From Caballeronia sp. GAFFF1 (GTDB lineage Bacteria > Pseudomonadota > Gammaproteobacteria > Burkholderiales > Burkholderiaceae): a stretch of 64,000 nt of DNA. The notes under the pieces are model-generated. The model saw only the letters and a program-made list of their open reading frames with translations, did no database searches and had not been told where the DNA came from. Shown in pieces: positions 26,535 through 34,228 of this stretch (the stretch's first letter is position 1; each line of letters opens with the position of its first letter). A program made the translations under genes and the position numbers. The stretch is from positions 372,001 to 436,000 of the forward strand of contig NZ_JALQEM010000041.1 in assembly GCF_023630705.1 (NCBI RefSeq). The letters are read 5' to 3'.

Positions 26535-27608
26535 ATGACCCAGACCACCACTCGACGCCTCTTCGCGCGCAAGGCAGCCATCGCCGCCGCAATGACCACG
26601 GGATTGCTGCTCGCCGCTTGCGGCGGTGGCAGCGCCGCCGACTCCGCCTTCGATGCAGCCGCCACCGCGAAGGCCTCGACCGTGCCGGGCAGCATTTTCT
26701 ACGGCATCAACGGCCACAATAACGAAGGCGGCGCGTACGACATTTCGACGCCCACGCTTCAGCTTCAACAGGTGAAGGACCTCGGCGCCACGCTTTACCG
26801 CAACGAGGTGTACAACCTCGGTTCGGCGACCAAGCTCGCCGGCATCGCGAAGACGGCAGCAGCGGCAGGCGTCACGGTTTATCCCGTGCTGCTCATCGGC
26901 GTGAGCAGCTTCACGAACGAAACCGACGCCTATAACGCCGGCTTCACGCTCGGCCAGCAAACAGCAACGGCGTATAAGTACCCGTACTACGAAGTCAGCA
27001 ACGAGCTCGACAGCAGCCTTCTGACCGGCAATGTGGACGGCGTGTATCCGCAGCAGTTCGTCAACGCCAAGTTCCAGATCGCGCGCGGCATCGTGCGCGG
27101 CATGATCGCGGGCATCAAGTCGGTGGATACGAACGGCAAGATCATCATCGGCGGCGGCGCGTGGATGCACTACGGCTTCGACCAGATGCTGTGGAACGGC
27201 ACGCAGCCGGACGGCACGTCGGGCTATCCGAAGGTGACGTGGGACATTACCGCGTGGCACTGGTATTCGGATCAGGGCGACATCACGCGTGCTTGCGGCG
27301 GCACCGGCTGTCACGACATCCTCGCGACGCTGCAACAGTTCGGCAAGCCGATCTGGATCAACGAGTTCGGTGTGCGGCCGTGGCTGGGCACGGACGACCA
27401 GATCGCGTCGTACCTCGTGGGCAACAAGATGATGGCGCAGTTCGTCTCTATCGCCTCGAAGTACAACATCCAGTCGATCCAGGCGTATCAGCTGTATGAC
27501 GACCCCGTGGGCGGCGAAGGCAACTACGGTCTCTTGAAGAACGACGGCAAGACCACCAAGGCGGCCTACAGCGCGTTCAAGAACTTCGTCGTGGCCAACC
27601 CGAAGTAA
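26535..27608 (+). CDS. PslG-like glycoside hydrolase lipoprotein
   Basis: A 357-residue clan-A (TIM-barrel) glycoside hydrolase, like GH39/PslG. The N-terminus is a lipoprotein signal with lipobox LAAC and Cys29, so it is anchored in a membrane facing the periplasm or outside. The acid/base glutamate is in YEVSNELDS (Glu157) and the nucleophile is in PIWINEFGV (Glu277), the expected beta-4 and beta-7 positions. ITAWHWYSDQGD forms part of the substrate cleft. It likely trims an exopolysaccharide, but no polysaccharide synthesis genes are nearby. ATG 26535 fits the signal peptide; there is no strong ribosome site. Confidence 0.82.
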   Translation: MTQTTTRRLFARKAAIAAAMTTGLLLAACGGGSAADSAFDAAATAKASTVPGSIFYGINGHNNEGGAYDISTPTLQLQQVKDLGATLYRNEVYNLGSATKLAGIAKTAAAAGVTVYPVLLIGVSSFTNETDAYNAGFTLGQQTATAYKYPYYEVSNELDSSLLTGNVDGVYPQQFVNAKFQIARGIVRGMIAGIKSVDTNGKIIIGGGAWMHYGFDQMLWNGTQPDGTSGYPKVTWDITAWHWYSDQGDITRACGGTGCHDILATLQQFGKPIWINEFGVRPWLGTDDQIASYLVGNKMMAQFVSIASKYNIQSIQAYQLYDDPVGGEGNYGLLKNDGKTTKAAYSAFKNFVVANPK

Positions 27609-27615
27609 GCGGCAC

Positions 27616-27645
27616 GCGGGCAGATCCACATAACGATCTGCCCGC
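27616..27645 (+). terminator. Terminator hairpin after the glycosidase gene
   Basis: Perfect 11-bp stem GCGGGCAGATC (27616-27626) with its complement at 27635-27645 and an 8-nt loop, starting eight bases after the stop codon. The U-run is weak, but position and stability fit a terminator. Confidence 0.65.
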
Positions 27646-27708
27646 TCGAACATCGACGAATGCTGGACGCGAACTCGCTTAACATAGACGCGCGTCGTCC
27701 TGTAACCG

Positions 27709-27773
27709 TACCGGCCACCGGTATGCGCGTTGCTACGACGAGACGAACCGGCGGACAAGAACAATGCCGCCGG
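27709..27773 (+). promoter_or_regulatory. Two inverted repeats in the catalase leader
   Basis: TACCGG/CCGGTA (27709-27723, 3-nt loop) and CCGGCGG/CCGCCGG (27748-27773, 12-nt loop) lie 46-110 bp upstream of the catalase ATG. They could be an operator plus an mRNA hairpin. Function not known. Confidence 0.35.
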
Positions 27774-27818
27774 CTCGACCACTCACCTGTGACTCTGGCA
27801 CAGAGCAAGGAGCGCGCT

Positions 27819-29393
27819 ATGAGCGACAAGGCATTTCTCACCACGCGACAGGGACACCCTGTTCCCGACAATCAGAGCATGCGCACCGTCGGCGAACGCG
27901 GCCCGGCGACGCTGGAAAATTATCCGTTCATCGAAAAGATTACTCACTTCGATCGCGAACGCATTCCCGAGCGCGTCGTGCATGCGCGCGGCACCGCGGC
28001 TCACGGCTACTTCGAGCCGTACGGCAAGATCGGCAATGAACCGGCTTCCAAGTACACGCGCGCGAAGGTGCTGACGCAAACCGGCGTCAAGACGCCCGTT
28101 TTCCTGCGCTTTTCCACGGTGATCGGCGGCAAGGAGTCGCCCGAGACGGCACGCGATCCGCGTGGCTTCGCCATCAAGTTCTATACGGAAGACGGCAACT
28201 GGGACCTCGTCGGCAACAACCTCAAGATTTTCTTCATCCGCGATGCGATCAAGTTCCCCGACATGATCCACGCGTTCAAGCCCGATCCTGTCTCCAACCG
28301 GCAGGAGCCGTGGCGCTTCTACGATTTCATCGCGCATCATCCGGAATCGCTGCACATGGTGACGTGGGTCAAGAGTCCGTGGGGCATTCCCGCCGGCTAC
28401 CGCCACATGCAGGGTTCGAGCGTCAACACCTACAAGCTCGTGAACGATCAGGGCGAAGCCGTGCTCGTCAAGTTCTCGTTCGAGCCGAAAGCAGGCGTCA
28501 AGAATCTGACCTCGCAGCAGGCGTCCGAGATTCAGGCGAAGGACGTGGGCCATGCCACGCGCGACCTGTACGATGCGATCGAACGGGGCGAGTATCCCGA
28601 GTGGGAAATGTGCGTGCAGATCATGTCGGACGACGAGCATCCCGAACTCGACTTCGATCCGCTCGACGACACCAAACGCTGGCCCGAGGACAAGTTTCCG
28701 CTTCTGCCGGTGGGACGTCTCGTGCTCGACCAGAACCCCAAGAATGTGTTCGCCGAAACGGAGCAGTCCGCGTTCGGCACCGGCGTGCTGGTGGACGGCA
28801 TCGACTTCTCCGACGACAAGATGCTGCAAGGACGCACGCTCTCGTATTCGGATACCCAGCGGTATCGCGTCGGCCCGAACTATCTGCAACTGCCGGTCAA
28901 TGCGCCGAAGAACGGCGCGCGCACGAATCAGCGCGACGGGCAGATGGCGTATTACGTCGATCAGGCGGGCGAGAATCCGCACGTCAACTATGAGCCGAGC
29001 ATGATGGGTGGCCTGAAAGAAGCGCCGAAGAAGGAGCACGACTACCACCAGTGGGTCGAAGGGCATCTCGGACGCTATCAGACCTCACGCACGCAGGACG
29101 ACTACAAGCAGGCCGGCGAGCGGTATCGCACGTTCGAGGATTGGGAGCGCGATGACCTGATCGCGAACCTCGTCGAAGACATGAAGGCGTGCCCGAAGCC
29201 GATCGCGCTGCGCATGGTGTGGCACTTCTGGCATTGCGATCCGGACTACGGAACGCGCGTCGCGCAGGGCGCGGGCATCGACCTCGAAGAAGCCAAGAAG
29301 CTGCCGCCGCTGGAAGGCAAGCCGCTTCCGGGCGAAGGCCGCGAAACGCCGGCCTACACGACTAACGAGCCGGAAGCAGAAGCGGCGCGTTGA
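27819..29393 (+). CDS. Catalase (monofunctional haem catalase)
   Basis: A 524-residue haem catalase that dismutates hydrogen peroxide. The catalytic histidine lies in ERVVHARGTAAHGYFEPY and the distal asparagine in NWDLVGNNLKIFF. RFSTVIGGKESPETARDPRGFAIKFYT is the classic catalase signature, and the proximal haem ligand tyrosine is in LSYSDTQRYRVGPNY. Length fits the small-subunit (KatA/KatB-like) clade rather than the 700-residue KatE type. AAGGAGCGCGCT precedes ATG 27819, and the frame upstream of it is non-coding. A stem-loop follows the stop. Confidence 0.95.
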   Translation: MSDKAFLTTRQGHPVPDNQSMRTVGERGPATLENYPFIEKITHFDRERIPERVVHARGTAAHGYFEPYGKIGNEPASKYTRAKVLTQTGVKTPVFLRFSTVIGGKESPETARDPRGFAIKFYTEDGNWDLVGNNLKIFFIRDAIKFPDMIHAFKPDPVSNRQEPWRFYDFIAHHPESLHMVTWVKSPWGIPAGYRHMQGSSVNTYKLVNDQGEAVLVKFSFEPKAGVKNLTSQQASEIQAKDVGHATRDLYDAIERGEYPEWEMCVQIMSDDEHPELDFDPLDDTKRWPEDKFPLLPVGRLVLDQNPKNVFAETEQSAFGTGVLVDGIDFSDDKMLQGRTLSYSDTQRYRVGPNYLQLPVNAPKNGARTNQRDGQMAYYVDQAGENPHVNYEPSMMGGLKEAPKKEHDYHQWVEGHLGRYQTSRTQDDYKQAGERYRTFEDWERDDLIANLVEDMKACPKPIALRMVWHFWHCDPDYGTRVAQGAGIDLEEAKKLPPLEGKPLPGEGRETPAYTTNEPEAEAAR

Positions 29394-29401
29394 TCGACGA
29401 A

Positions 29402-29436
29402 CGGTTCGGGGCGCATGGTGCACGCGCTCCGAACCG
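29402..29436 (+). terminator. Catalase terminator hairpin
   Basis: CGGTTCGGGGCGC (29402-29414) pairs with GCGCTCCGAACCG (29424-29436), a 13-bp stem with one G-U pair and a 9-nt loop, eight bases past the catalase stop. It is shared with the convergent GlpM-family gene ending at 29446. Confidence 0.65.
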
Positions 29437-29445
29437 CGCGCGTGG

Positions 29446-29775
29446 CTAGAAGAATCGCGGCGCGAGAAAGATGGTCAGCGCCGCGACCAGCCATGCGGCG
29501 AGTCCACCGAGAATTGCCAGCCGGTAGTCCACGAAATGCACGAGCACGTAGCATGTTCCCAGGAATACGAGGTGGGCGGGAATGGTGCGCGCGCCGGAGA
29601 GGCACGTGGTCCTGAAACCGCCCGCATCGCCCTTGGCGCCTACCACGAGGAGCGCCATGATCGCGAACGTGGGCGCAAGAGGGAGAATGCCGGGAAGCAC
29701 GTTGCCCCGTTTGGATGCCATCGCGATCAGCGCGGTGACAAGACCGCCGAGCAGACCCTTCCACAATACGTCCAT
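29446..29775 (-). CDS. GlpM-family small membrane protein (DUF3147)
   Basis: A 109-residue inner-membrane protein with three or four hydrophobic helices. It resembles E. coli/Pseudomonas GlpM in length and layout: KGLLGGLVTALIAMASKRGNVLPGILPLAPTFAIMALLVVG at the N-terminus and a hydrophobic C-terminal helix. GlpM was linked to alginate and glycerol metabolism in Pseudomonas, but its biochemical role is not established. Convergent with catalase. Confidence 0.75.
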   Translation of the reverse strand: MDVLWKGLLGGLVTALIAMASKRGNVLPGILPLAPTFAIMALLVVGAKGDAGGFRTTCLSGARTIPAHLVFLGTCYVLVHFVDYRLAILGGLAAWLVAALTIFLAPRFF

Positions 29776-29882
29776 CGAATTTCCGTTGATGCAGATGCGA
29801 AGCGGGGATCATAGGGAGAGTGGGATGGACGTGTGCGCACCGAATGTAACCGCGCGAAAAGCAAGGCGCTTGCGCCGCGCGT

Positions 29883-30260
29883 CTATTGATCCGGATATAC
29901 CGCCACCGAATCGAACTCGATGAGCGCGTCGGCGCCAATGGACGCGTCGATGGAGGCGATAAGTTTATGTGGGCTATCTCTTCCCCACGGATACGAATTG
30001 TCGAGGGCGGCGCGAGCCTGTTTGAATTGCTGAGACTCGAAATCCGATAGGACAGTCATTGAAGAGATGATGTTTTGAATCAGGAAGTCTCTAACGAGAC
30101 ACCGCGTTGCTCCTCTGAAGACGACCCGGACCCGATCCTTTCGGTTATCGAATAAGAGTCTCAGTTCGACGACGGCCCCGAACATGTCTGCCGAAATTGC
30201 GCACAAGTACCAATCGTGAAACGCGTGATACTGCGCGATAACGCTCGAGTTGTTTTCCAT
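29883..30260 (-). CDS. Putative immunity protein of a toxin/immunity pair
   Basis: A 125-residue acidic cytosolic protein with no signal or membrane segment. The patterns FHDWYLCAISADMF, ELRLLFDN and a ...FLIQNIISSM... stretch resemble small immunity proteins of polymorphic toxin systems (FHDxY...I...D, beta strands, then DFxxQNI). ATG 30260 is separated from the stop of the upstream toxin-like gene by a single base, so the two are co-translated, the usual layout for toxin then immunity. The DNA is lower in GC than the region. Assignment is by pattern and context only. Confidence 0.6.
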   Translation of the reverse strand: MENNSSVIAQYHAFHDWYLCAISADMFGAVVELRLLFDNRKDRVRVVFRGATRCLVRDFLIQNIISSMTVLSDFESQQFKQARAALDNSYPWGRDSPHKLIASIDASIGADALIEFDSVAVYPDQ

Positions 30261-30261
30261 G

Positions 30262-31083
30262 TCAGGGATTCCAAGGGCTAAAGGGAACAACGTCGTCGCC
30301 ACCGTCTCTCACACCGTCATTCCAATTGTGAGCATGCGGACGAAGGCCATTGTGCACATGGTCGAAATCGAGGTCGATCACTGGCGCACCAGTGTCTCCG
30401 TACAAGCGCATTTGGCCGCTGCCGGGGTTCGTGTACCACGCCCACGAGTCCCCTGTGTTCGGCGTTTTTGTTTCCTGTGATGCGATGTCGAAGACATCGC
30501 TAGAGGCTGAACCGGGCCGATACTCGAAAGGCGCGGCGTCCCCGAGCGAATCATGTTCGACGTCCCGAAGACTCTGCAACATTGAACCGCCTTTTGCGCC
30601 GATGGCGGTGGCTATTCTGCCATCCGGAAGCACATCCCCGGGCCTGGCAAGCCACGCGGCCATGCAGTCGTCAGCGAAGAGCCTTATGGGTGCCGGGCGG
30701 TCGAAGGAGCCGGCGCTCGATATGCGCGGCGCGCCCTTGAAAAGTTGTGATGGCGTGAAAGTCACCGAACGCGGCTTCGGCATGTCGACGCCGTGACTAC
30801 AACAGACGCCGCTGCGCCGTAGGTCGGGTACCGTCACGATCTCGCCTGTTTCGATAGCGCGTCGAATCTTCCAGCGTGCGTTCGAAGTGTCGGCCTCATC
30901 GATGCCCAGTAGCGCTCGCAGCTTCGCCATGATCGCCCGATCGCGCATCCAATCAGATGCGTCAGCCAGAAACCTGCGAGCGCTTTCGGCGGCGCGCTGC
31001 TTTTCGTCCGAGTTGACGAAACACCTGTCGCGCCTGAGGTACAACGTGAGCGACCACTTGTCCGCTCTGATTCCGCTTGGCAA
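30262..31083 (-). CDS. Putative polymorphic toxin-type effector
   Basis: A 273-residue protein. The C-terminal 60 residues (YTNPGSGQMRLYGD, DLDFDHVHNGLRPHAHNW) look like a type-24-like polymorphic toxin domain, with a His/Asp-rich DHVHNGLRPHAH core that could be a nuclease-type active site. The N-terminal half (DEKQRAAESARRFLADASDWM...) is helical and I do not recognise it. There is no signal peptide, Rhs repeat or PAAR motif. It starts at TTG 31083, supported by GGGGAGGACG eight bases upstream. Located between GlpM and a cyclase, in DNA of lower GC than its neighbours. Confidence 0.6.
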   Translation of the reverse strand: MPSGIRADKWSLTLYLRRDRCFVNSDEKQRAAESARRFLADASDWMRDRAIMAKLRALLGIDEADTSNARWKIRRAIETGEIVTVPDLRRSGVCCSHGVDMPKPRSVTFTPSQLFKGAPRISSAGSFDRPAPIRLFADDCMAAWLARPGDVLPDGRIATAIGAKGGSMLQSLRDVEHDSLGDAAPFEYRPGSASSDVFDIASQETKTPNTGDSWAWYTNPGSGQMRLYGDTGAPVIDLDFDHVHNGLRPHAHNWNDGVRDGGDDVVPFSPWNP

Positions 31084-31208
31084 CTGTGCGTCCTCCCCAA
31101 TATCGAATCAGAGAGAATTACCACGCCGCAGCAAGCGGACGGTAGGGCGTTATTCCGAAAGTTATTGCAGTGACGGCCAGTTCTAGCGCAACTGCGTACC
31201 TCGCCGGC

Positions 31209-32387
31209 TCAAACCACCCCCTCATCACACCGCGCCTCGCCCCACTGCGCGAGCCGCCCCACCTCCACCCGATTGCCGCCGCCCGCCTTCGCCGCATACA
31301 AGGCCCGATCCGCCGCGCCGAGCACATCGGCGAGCGCGCTCGCGGGCGTGCCGGACCGCGCGAGGCCGATGCTCACCGTCGCCCGCAACTCCGCGCCGTT
31401 CGCGCCGCGAGAGGTCGTCGCGGCGAAGCGTCCGACGACGTCCTCCGCGAGTTCTTTCGCGCGATCGCCGTGCGGCCCGGCGAGCACCGCCGCGAACTCT
31501 TCGCCGCCGATGCGCGCGAGAACCGCATCGGGTCCCAGCACGTTTCGCGCGATGAGCGCGAATGTCTTCAGCACTTCGTCGCCGGCCTGATGGCCGTATC
31601 GGTCATTGATGGTCTTGAAGTGGTCGAGGTCGATGGCGAGCACCGACACGTCGCGCCCCGCGGCCGCGCGCCCGCCTTCTTCGAAGAACGAGCGGCGATT
31701 GCCGAGTCCGGTCAGATAGTCGGTCTGCGATTGCCGCAAAAGCTGCGCGTGAGCTTCGTCGCGGACGAGCCGCAAGAGCGTCATCGGCAAGAGGACGGAA
31801 TAGAGCACGCCCTCGTACATCGTGATCTTGGCGAGCAGCATCAAGAGCGGCGTGCCGAGCGCCGCCATCCACGGAAGAATGCACGCGCGCGCGGCGTAGA
31901 GGAGCGCATGCGCGGCACAGACGATCACCGCGATGCGCCGCGCCTGTCCCCAGTGCATGCGGTCGCTGCGCAGCAGTTCGCGCGATGTCATTGCGGCTGC
32001 GGCGGCGATAGGAAGCGCGCTCGCATAGCTCCACACGGTCTCCTGCCAGCGCGCGCCGCCGATCGCCCAGGCGAGCGCCTGCACGGCGAAAAGGCCGATC
32101 GAGAACCGCCGGCAACGCCGCCCGTTCAACGCCGCGACGCCGTGCAGGATCAACAGATACCCCGCCTCGATGACGAGGTTGCTCAACGCCGAGCCGAGCA
32201 CGCCCGGCACCGCGTGCCGGAACGACGCCGCCGCGCAGCCGATGGCGAGCGTGCCGTATCCCGCCGCGAGGATCTTGAGTTCCCTGCTGCGTCCGGGGTT
32301 CGTGCGATGCTCCCAGAACGTCATCCCGCAACTGACGAGAAGCGTTCCGATAGCTAGGACGTAGAGGGTGATGAGGTCGACATGCAT
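31209..32387 (-). CDS. Membrane GGDEF diguanylate cyclase
   Basis: A 392-residue protein. Residues 1-215 hold about six membrane helices forming a sensor of unknown ligand. The C-terminal GGDEF domain (about 225-380) has LTGLGNRRSFFEE, AIDLDHFKTINDRYGH and an intact ARIGGEEFA active site, so c-di-GMP synthesis is expected. No RxxD motif is found at the usual spacing before GGEEF. It is not operonic, lying between the toxin-like module and the furan island. Confidence 0.9.
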   Translation of the reverse strand: MHVDLITLYVLAIGTLLVSCGMTFWEHRTNPGRSRELKILAAGYGTLAIGCAAASFRHAVPGVLGSALSNLVIEAGYLLILHGVAALNGRRCRRFSIGLFAVQALAWAIGGARWQETVWSYASALPIAAAAAMTSRELLRSDRMHWGQARRIAVIVCAAHALLYAARACILPWMAALGTPLLMLLAKITMYEGVLYSVLLPMTLLRLVRDEAHAQLLRQSQTDYLTGLGNRRSFFEEGGRAAAGRDVSVLAIDLDHFKTINDRYGHQAGDEVLKTFALIARNVLGPDAVLARIGGEEFAAVLAGPHGDRAKELAEDVVGRFAATTSRGANGAELRATVSIGLARSGTPASALADVLGAADRALYAAKAGGGNRVEVGRLAQWGEARCDEGVV

Positions 32388-32527
32388 GCGCTCGCTTGCC
32401 TGATATCTGCGGAGAACGACGGTTTCATAGAACGCGTTAACGGCTGCGGCATGGAATGCTGAAGGCCGCGGGCAGCCGTGAATCGCCGCGTGGCGGTACC
32501 ATGTCCGTTTCGCCGCTCGGCCGTCAC

Positions 32528-33445
32528 ATGGAACTGAAGCAGATCCAGTACTTCATCGCGCTATTCGAGGAAGGCACCGTCACGCGGGCGGCCAAGCGCC
32601 TCAATATTGCACAGCCTGCGTTGAGCATGCAGATCGCGAAGCTCGAAGCCGAACTGCGGCAGACGCTCTTCGAACGCGGGCCGCACGGCATGGCGCCGAC
32701 CGAAGCCGCGCGCCTCATGTACCGGCTCTACACGCCGATCATGCGCGACATCGGTCATGCGCGCGAGCAGTTGAGCCGGCGCGATGTCATCGTGACGGGG
32801 CGCGTGTCGCTCGGGATGGTGTCGTCGGAGGCGCAGAGCGTCTTGCCCGAATCGCTCGCGCGCTTCGACGCCCTCTTTCCGCAAGTGGAAGTGTCGGTAG
32901 CGGACGGCTTCAGCGCGCAACTCATCGACGCCGTGGAATCCGGCCGGCTCGATGCCGCGATCATCAACAAGCCGCGCGGCCGCCTCGCGCTCGATGTCGA
33001 GCCGCTACTTGTCGAAGAAATGGTGCTTGTGACGAGCGCGGCGCACGGGCCGGATTTGCCGGAGACGATCGACCTCGTCGCGCAGTCCGACATCGAACTC
33101 GTGCTGCCCACGCGGCGCAACGGCCTGCGCGGCGCGCTCGACGCCGCGCTGATGGCGGCCGATGTCGTCATCAAGCCGAAGTTCGAAATCGATCTTCTCA
33201 GCACGATCGTGCAGTTCGTCGAGCAAAGCAGCGTCGCGACGATCCTGCCGCGCGTCGTCGTGCAATCGAAGGTGGACGAAGGGCGGCTGCGCGTTCGCAC
33301 CATCGACAAGCCGCCGATCGTGCGTCACATCATTCAGGTCACGCATCCCAAGCGGCCCATCGGGCCGGCGGCGCAGGCGCTCATCGCCATCATCACCGAG
33401 GAGATCCGGCGCGTGACCACGGGCGCGCCGGCTCCTCCTGCATGA
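32528..33445 (+). CDS. LysR regulator flanking the furan island (HmfR-like)
   Basis: A 305-residue LysR protein (MELKQIQYFIALFEEGTVTRAAKRLN...). It is strikingly similar along its whole length to the second regulator at 46655 (shared QIQYFIALFE, TRAAKRLNI, DAAIINKPR, TSAAHGPDLP, ATILPR), so the two are paralogues. ATG 32528 is chosen to match that paralogue; ATG 32501 is an alternative. Neither has a strong ribosome site. It ends 6 bp before the convergent fatty-acid-hydroxylase-like gene. Known HMF clusters carry two LysR genes, which supports a furan-responsive role. Confidence 0.88.
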   Translation: MELKQIQYFIALFEEGTVTRAAKRLNIAQPALSMQIAKLEAELRQTLFERGPHGMAPTEAARLMYRLYTPIMRDIGHAREQLSRRDVIVTGRVSLGMVSSEAQSVLPESLARFDALFPQVEVSVADGFSAQLIDAVESGRLDAAIINKPRGRLALDVEPLLVEEMVLVTSAAHGPDLPETIDLVAQSDIELVLPTRRNGLRGALDAALMAADVVIKPKFEIDLLSTIVQFVEQSSVATILPRVVVQSKVDEGRLRVRTIDKPPIVRHIIQVTHPKRPIGPAAQALIAIITEEIRRVTTGAPAPPA

Positions 33446-33451
33446 TGCGAA

Positions 33452-34150
33452 TCAGCCGCGACGCGCAGTGGAAGGCACCGTGCGCGGCGCATCGCTGCGC
33501 GTGCCGAACAGCGTGTCGCAGATCGGGAAGGTGAGATTGAAGTTCTGCGTCGCCATCTGCTCCGGATCGTGATGCGTCACATGCAGGCGCCGCACCGTGT
33601 TGACGAACGGCACGCGGTCTAGAAACGGACTGTCCGTGACGTGCGAGAGCGTGTGCAGCCCTTCGTACATCAGGTAGTACGCCGCCATCGTGAGAAGCGC
33701 GATATAGCCTGCGTTGCGCGTGAACACGAAGCCGATCAGCAACGCGAGCGGCGCGGCCGCGAGCACGAACGCGACCGGCGCGAACGGCGGAAACAGCAGC
33801 GCGCGCCAGTGCTTGTGGCCTTTGTACTCCAGCGTCACATGCGTGAAGAAGCGGTGATGCACCGCGCAGTGGCGCTTGTAGACCATGCTGAAATACTTCG
33901 TCGGCCGATGCAGCACATACCGGTGCGCGGCCCATTCCGCCCAGTTGCCGAAGAGAAAGAGCGGCACGACCGCGAGCCATTCCGCGAACGTCGGCGCGTG
34001 AAGCTGCGCGGCGCAATACACGATCACCGCCGTCGTGAAGACGAGCGTGAAGCCCAGATGCATCTCTCCGCGATACCACTTCGGCGTCGCTTCCACGTAA
34101 TCGTCGCGAAACTTGTACGAGCGCGCGCGAACGTCCTCGTCATACTTCAT
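33452..34150 (-). CDS. Fatty acid hydroxylase / sterol desaturase family protein
   Basis: A 232-residue membrane di-iron oxygenase-like protein. The histidine clusters of the family are complete: HRYVLHRP, KRHCAVHHRFF, EGLHTLSH and RRLHVTHHD, interspersed with three or four membrane helices. Members hydroxylate or desaturate lipid chains or small terpenoids. It is the last gene of the minus-strand furan operon, about 80 bp behind the MFS gene, and has GGAGACGCTC before ATG 34150. It is not part of the published furan pathway that I know, so its role here is open. Confidence 0.85.
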   Translation of the reverse strand: MKYDEDVRARSYKFRDDYVEATPKWYRGEMHLGFTLVFTTAVIVYCAAQLHAPTFAEWLAVVPLFLFGNWAEWAAHRYVLHRPTKYFSMVYKRHCAVHHRFFTHVTLEYKGHKHWRALLFPPFAPVAFVLAAAPLALLIGFVFTRNAGYIALLTMAAYYLMYEGLHTLSHVTDSPFLDRVPFVNTVRRLHVTHHDPEQMATQNFNLTFPICDTLFGTRSDAPRTVPSTARRG

Positions 34151-34228
34151 GATGAGCGTCTCCAGTGTCTGTATTGAACGATGCGGGTGTGGGCGCGTGC
34201 GTCGCGCGCCCACCGGTGACTGCCTGCT

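Noticed and set aside
29883..31083. Integrated prophage or insertion sequence as the source of the low-GC island
   Set aside because: No integrase, transposase, terminal inverted repeats or target duplication could be seen around the pair.
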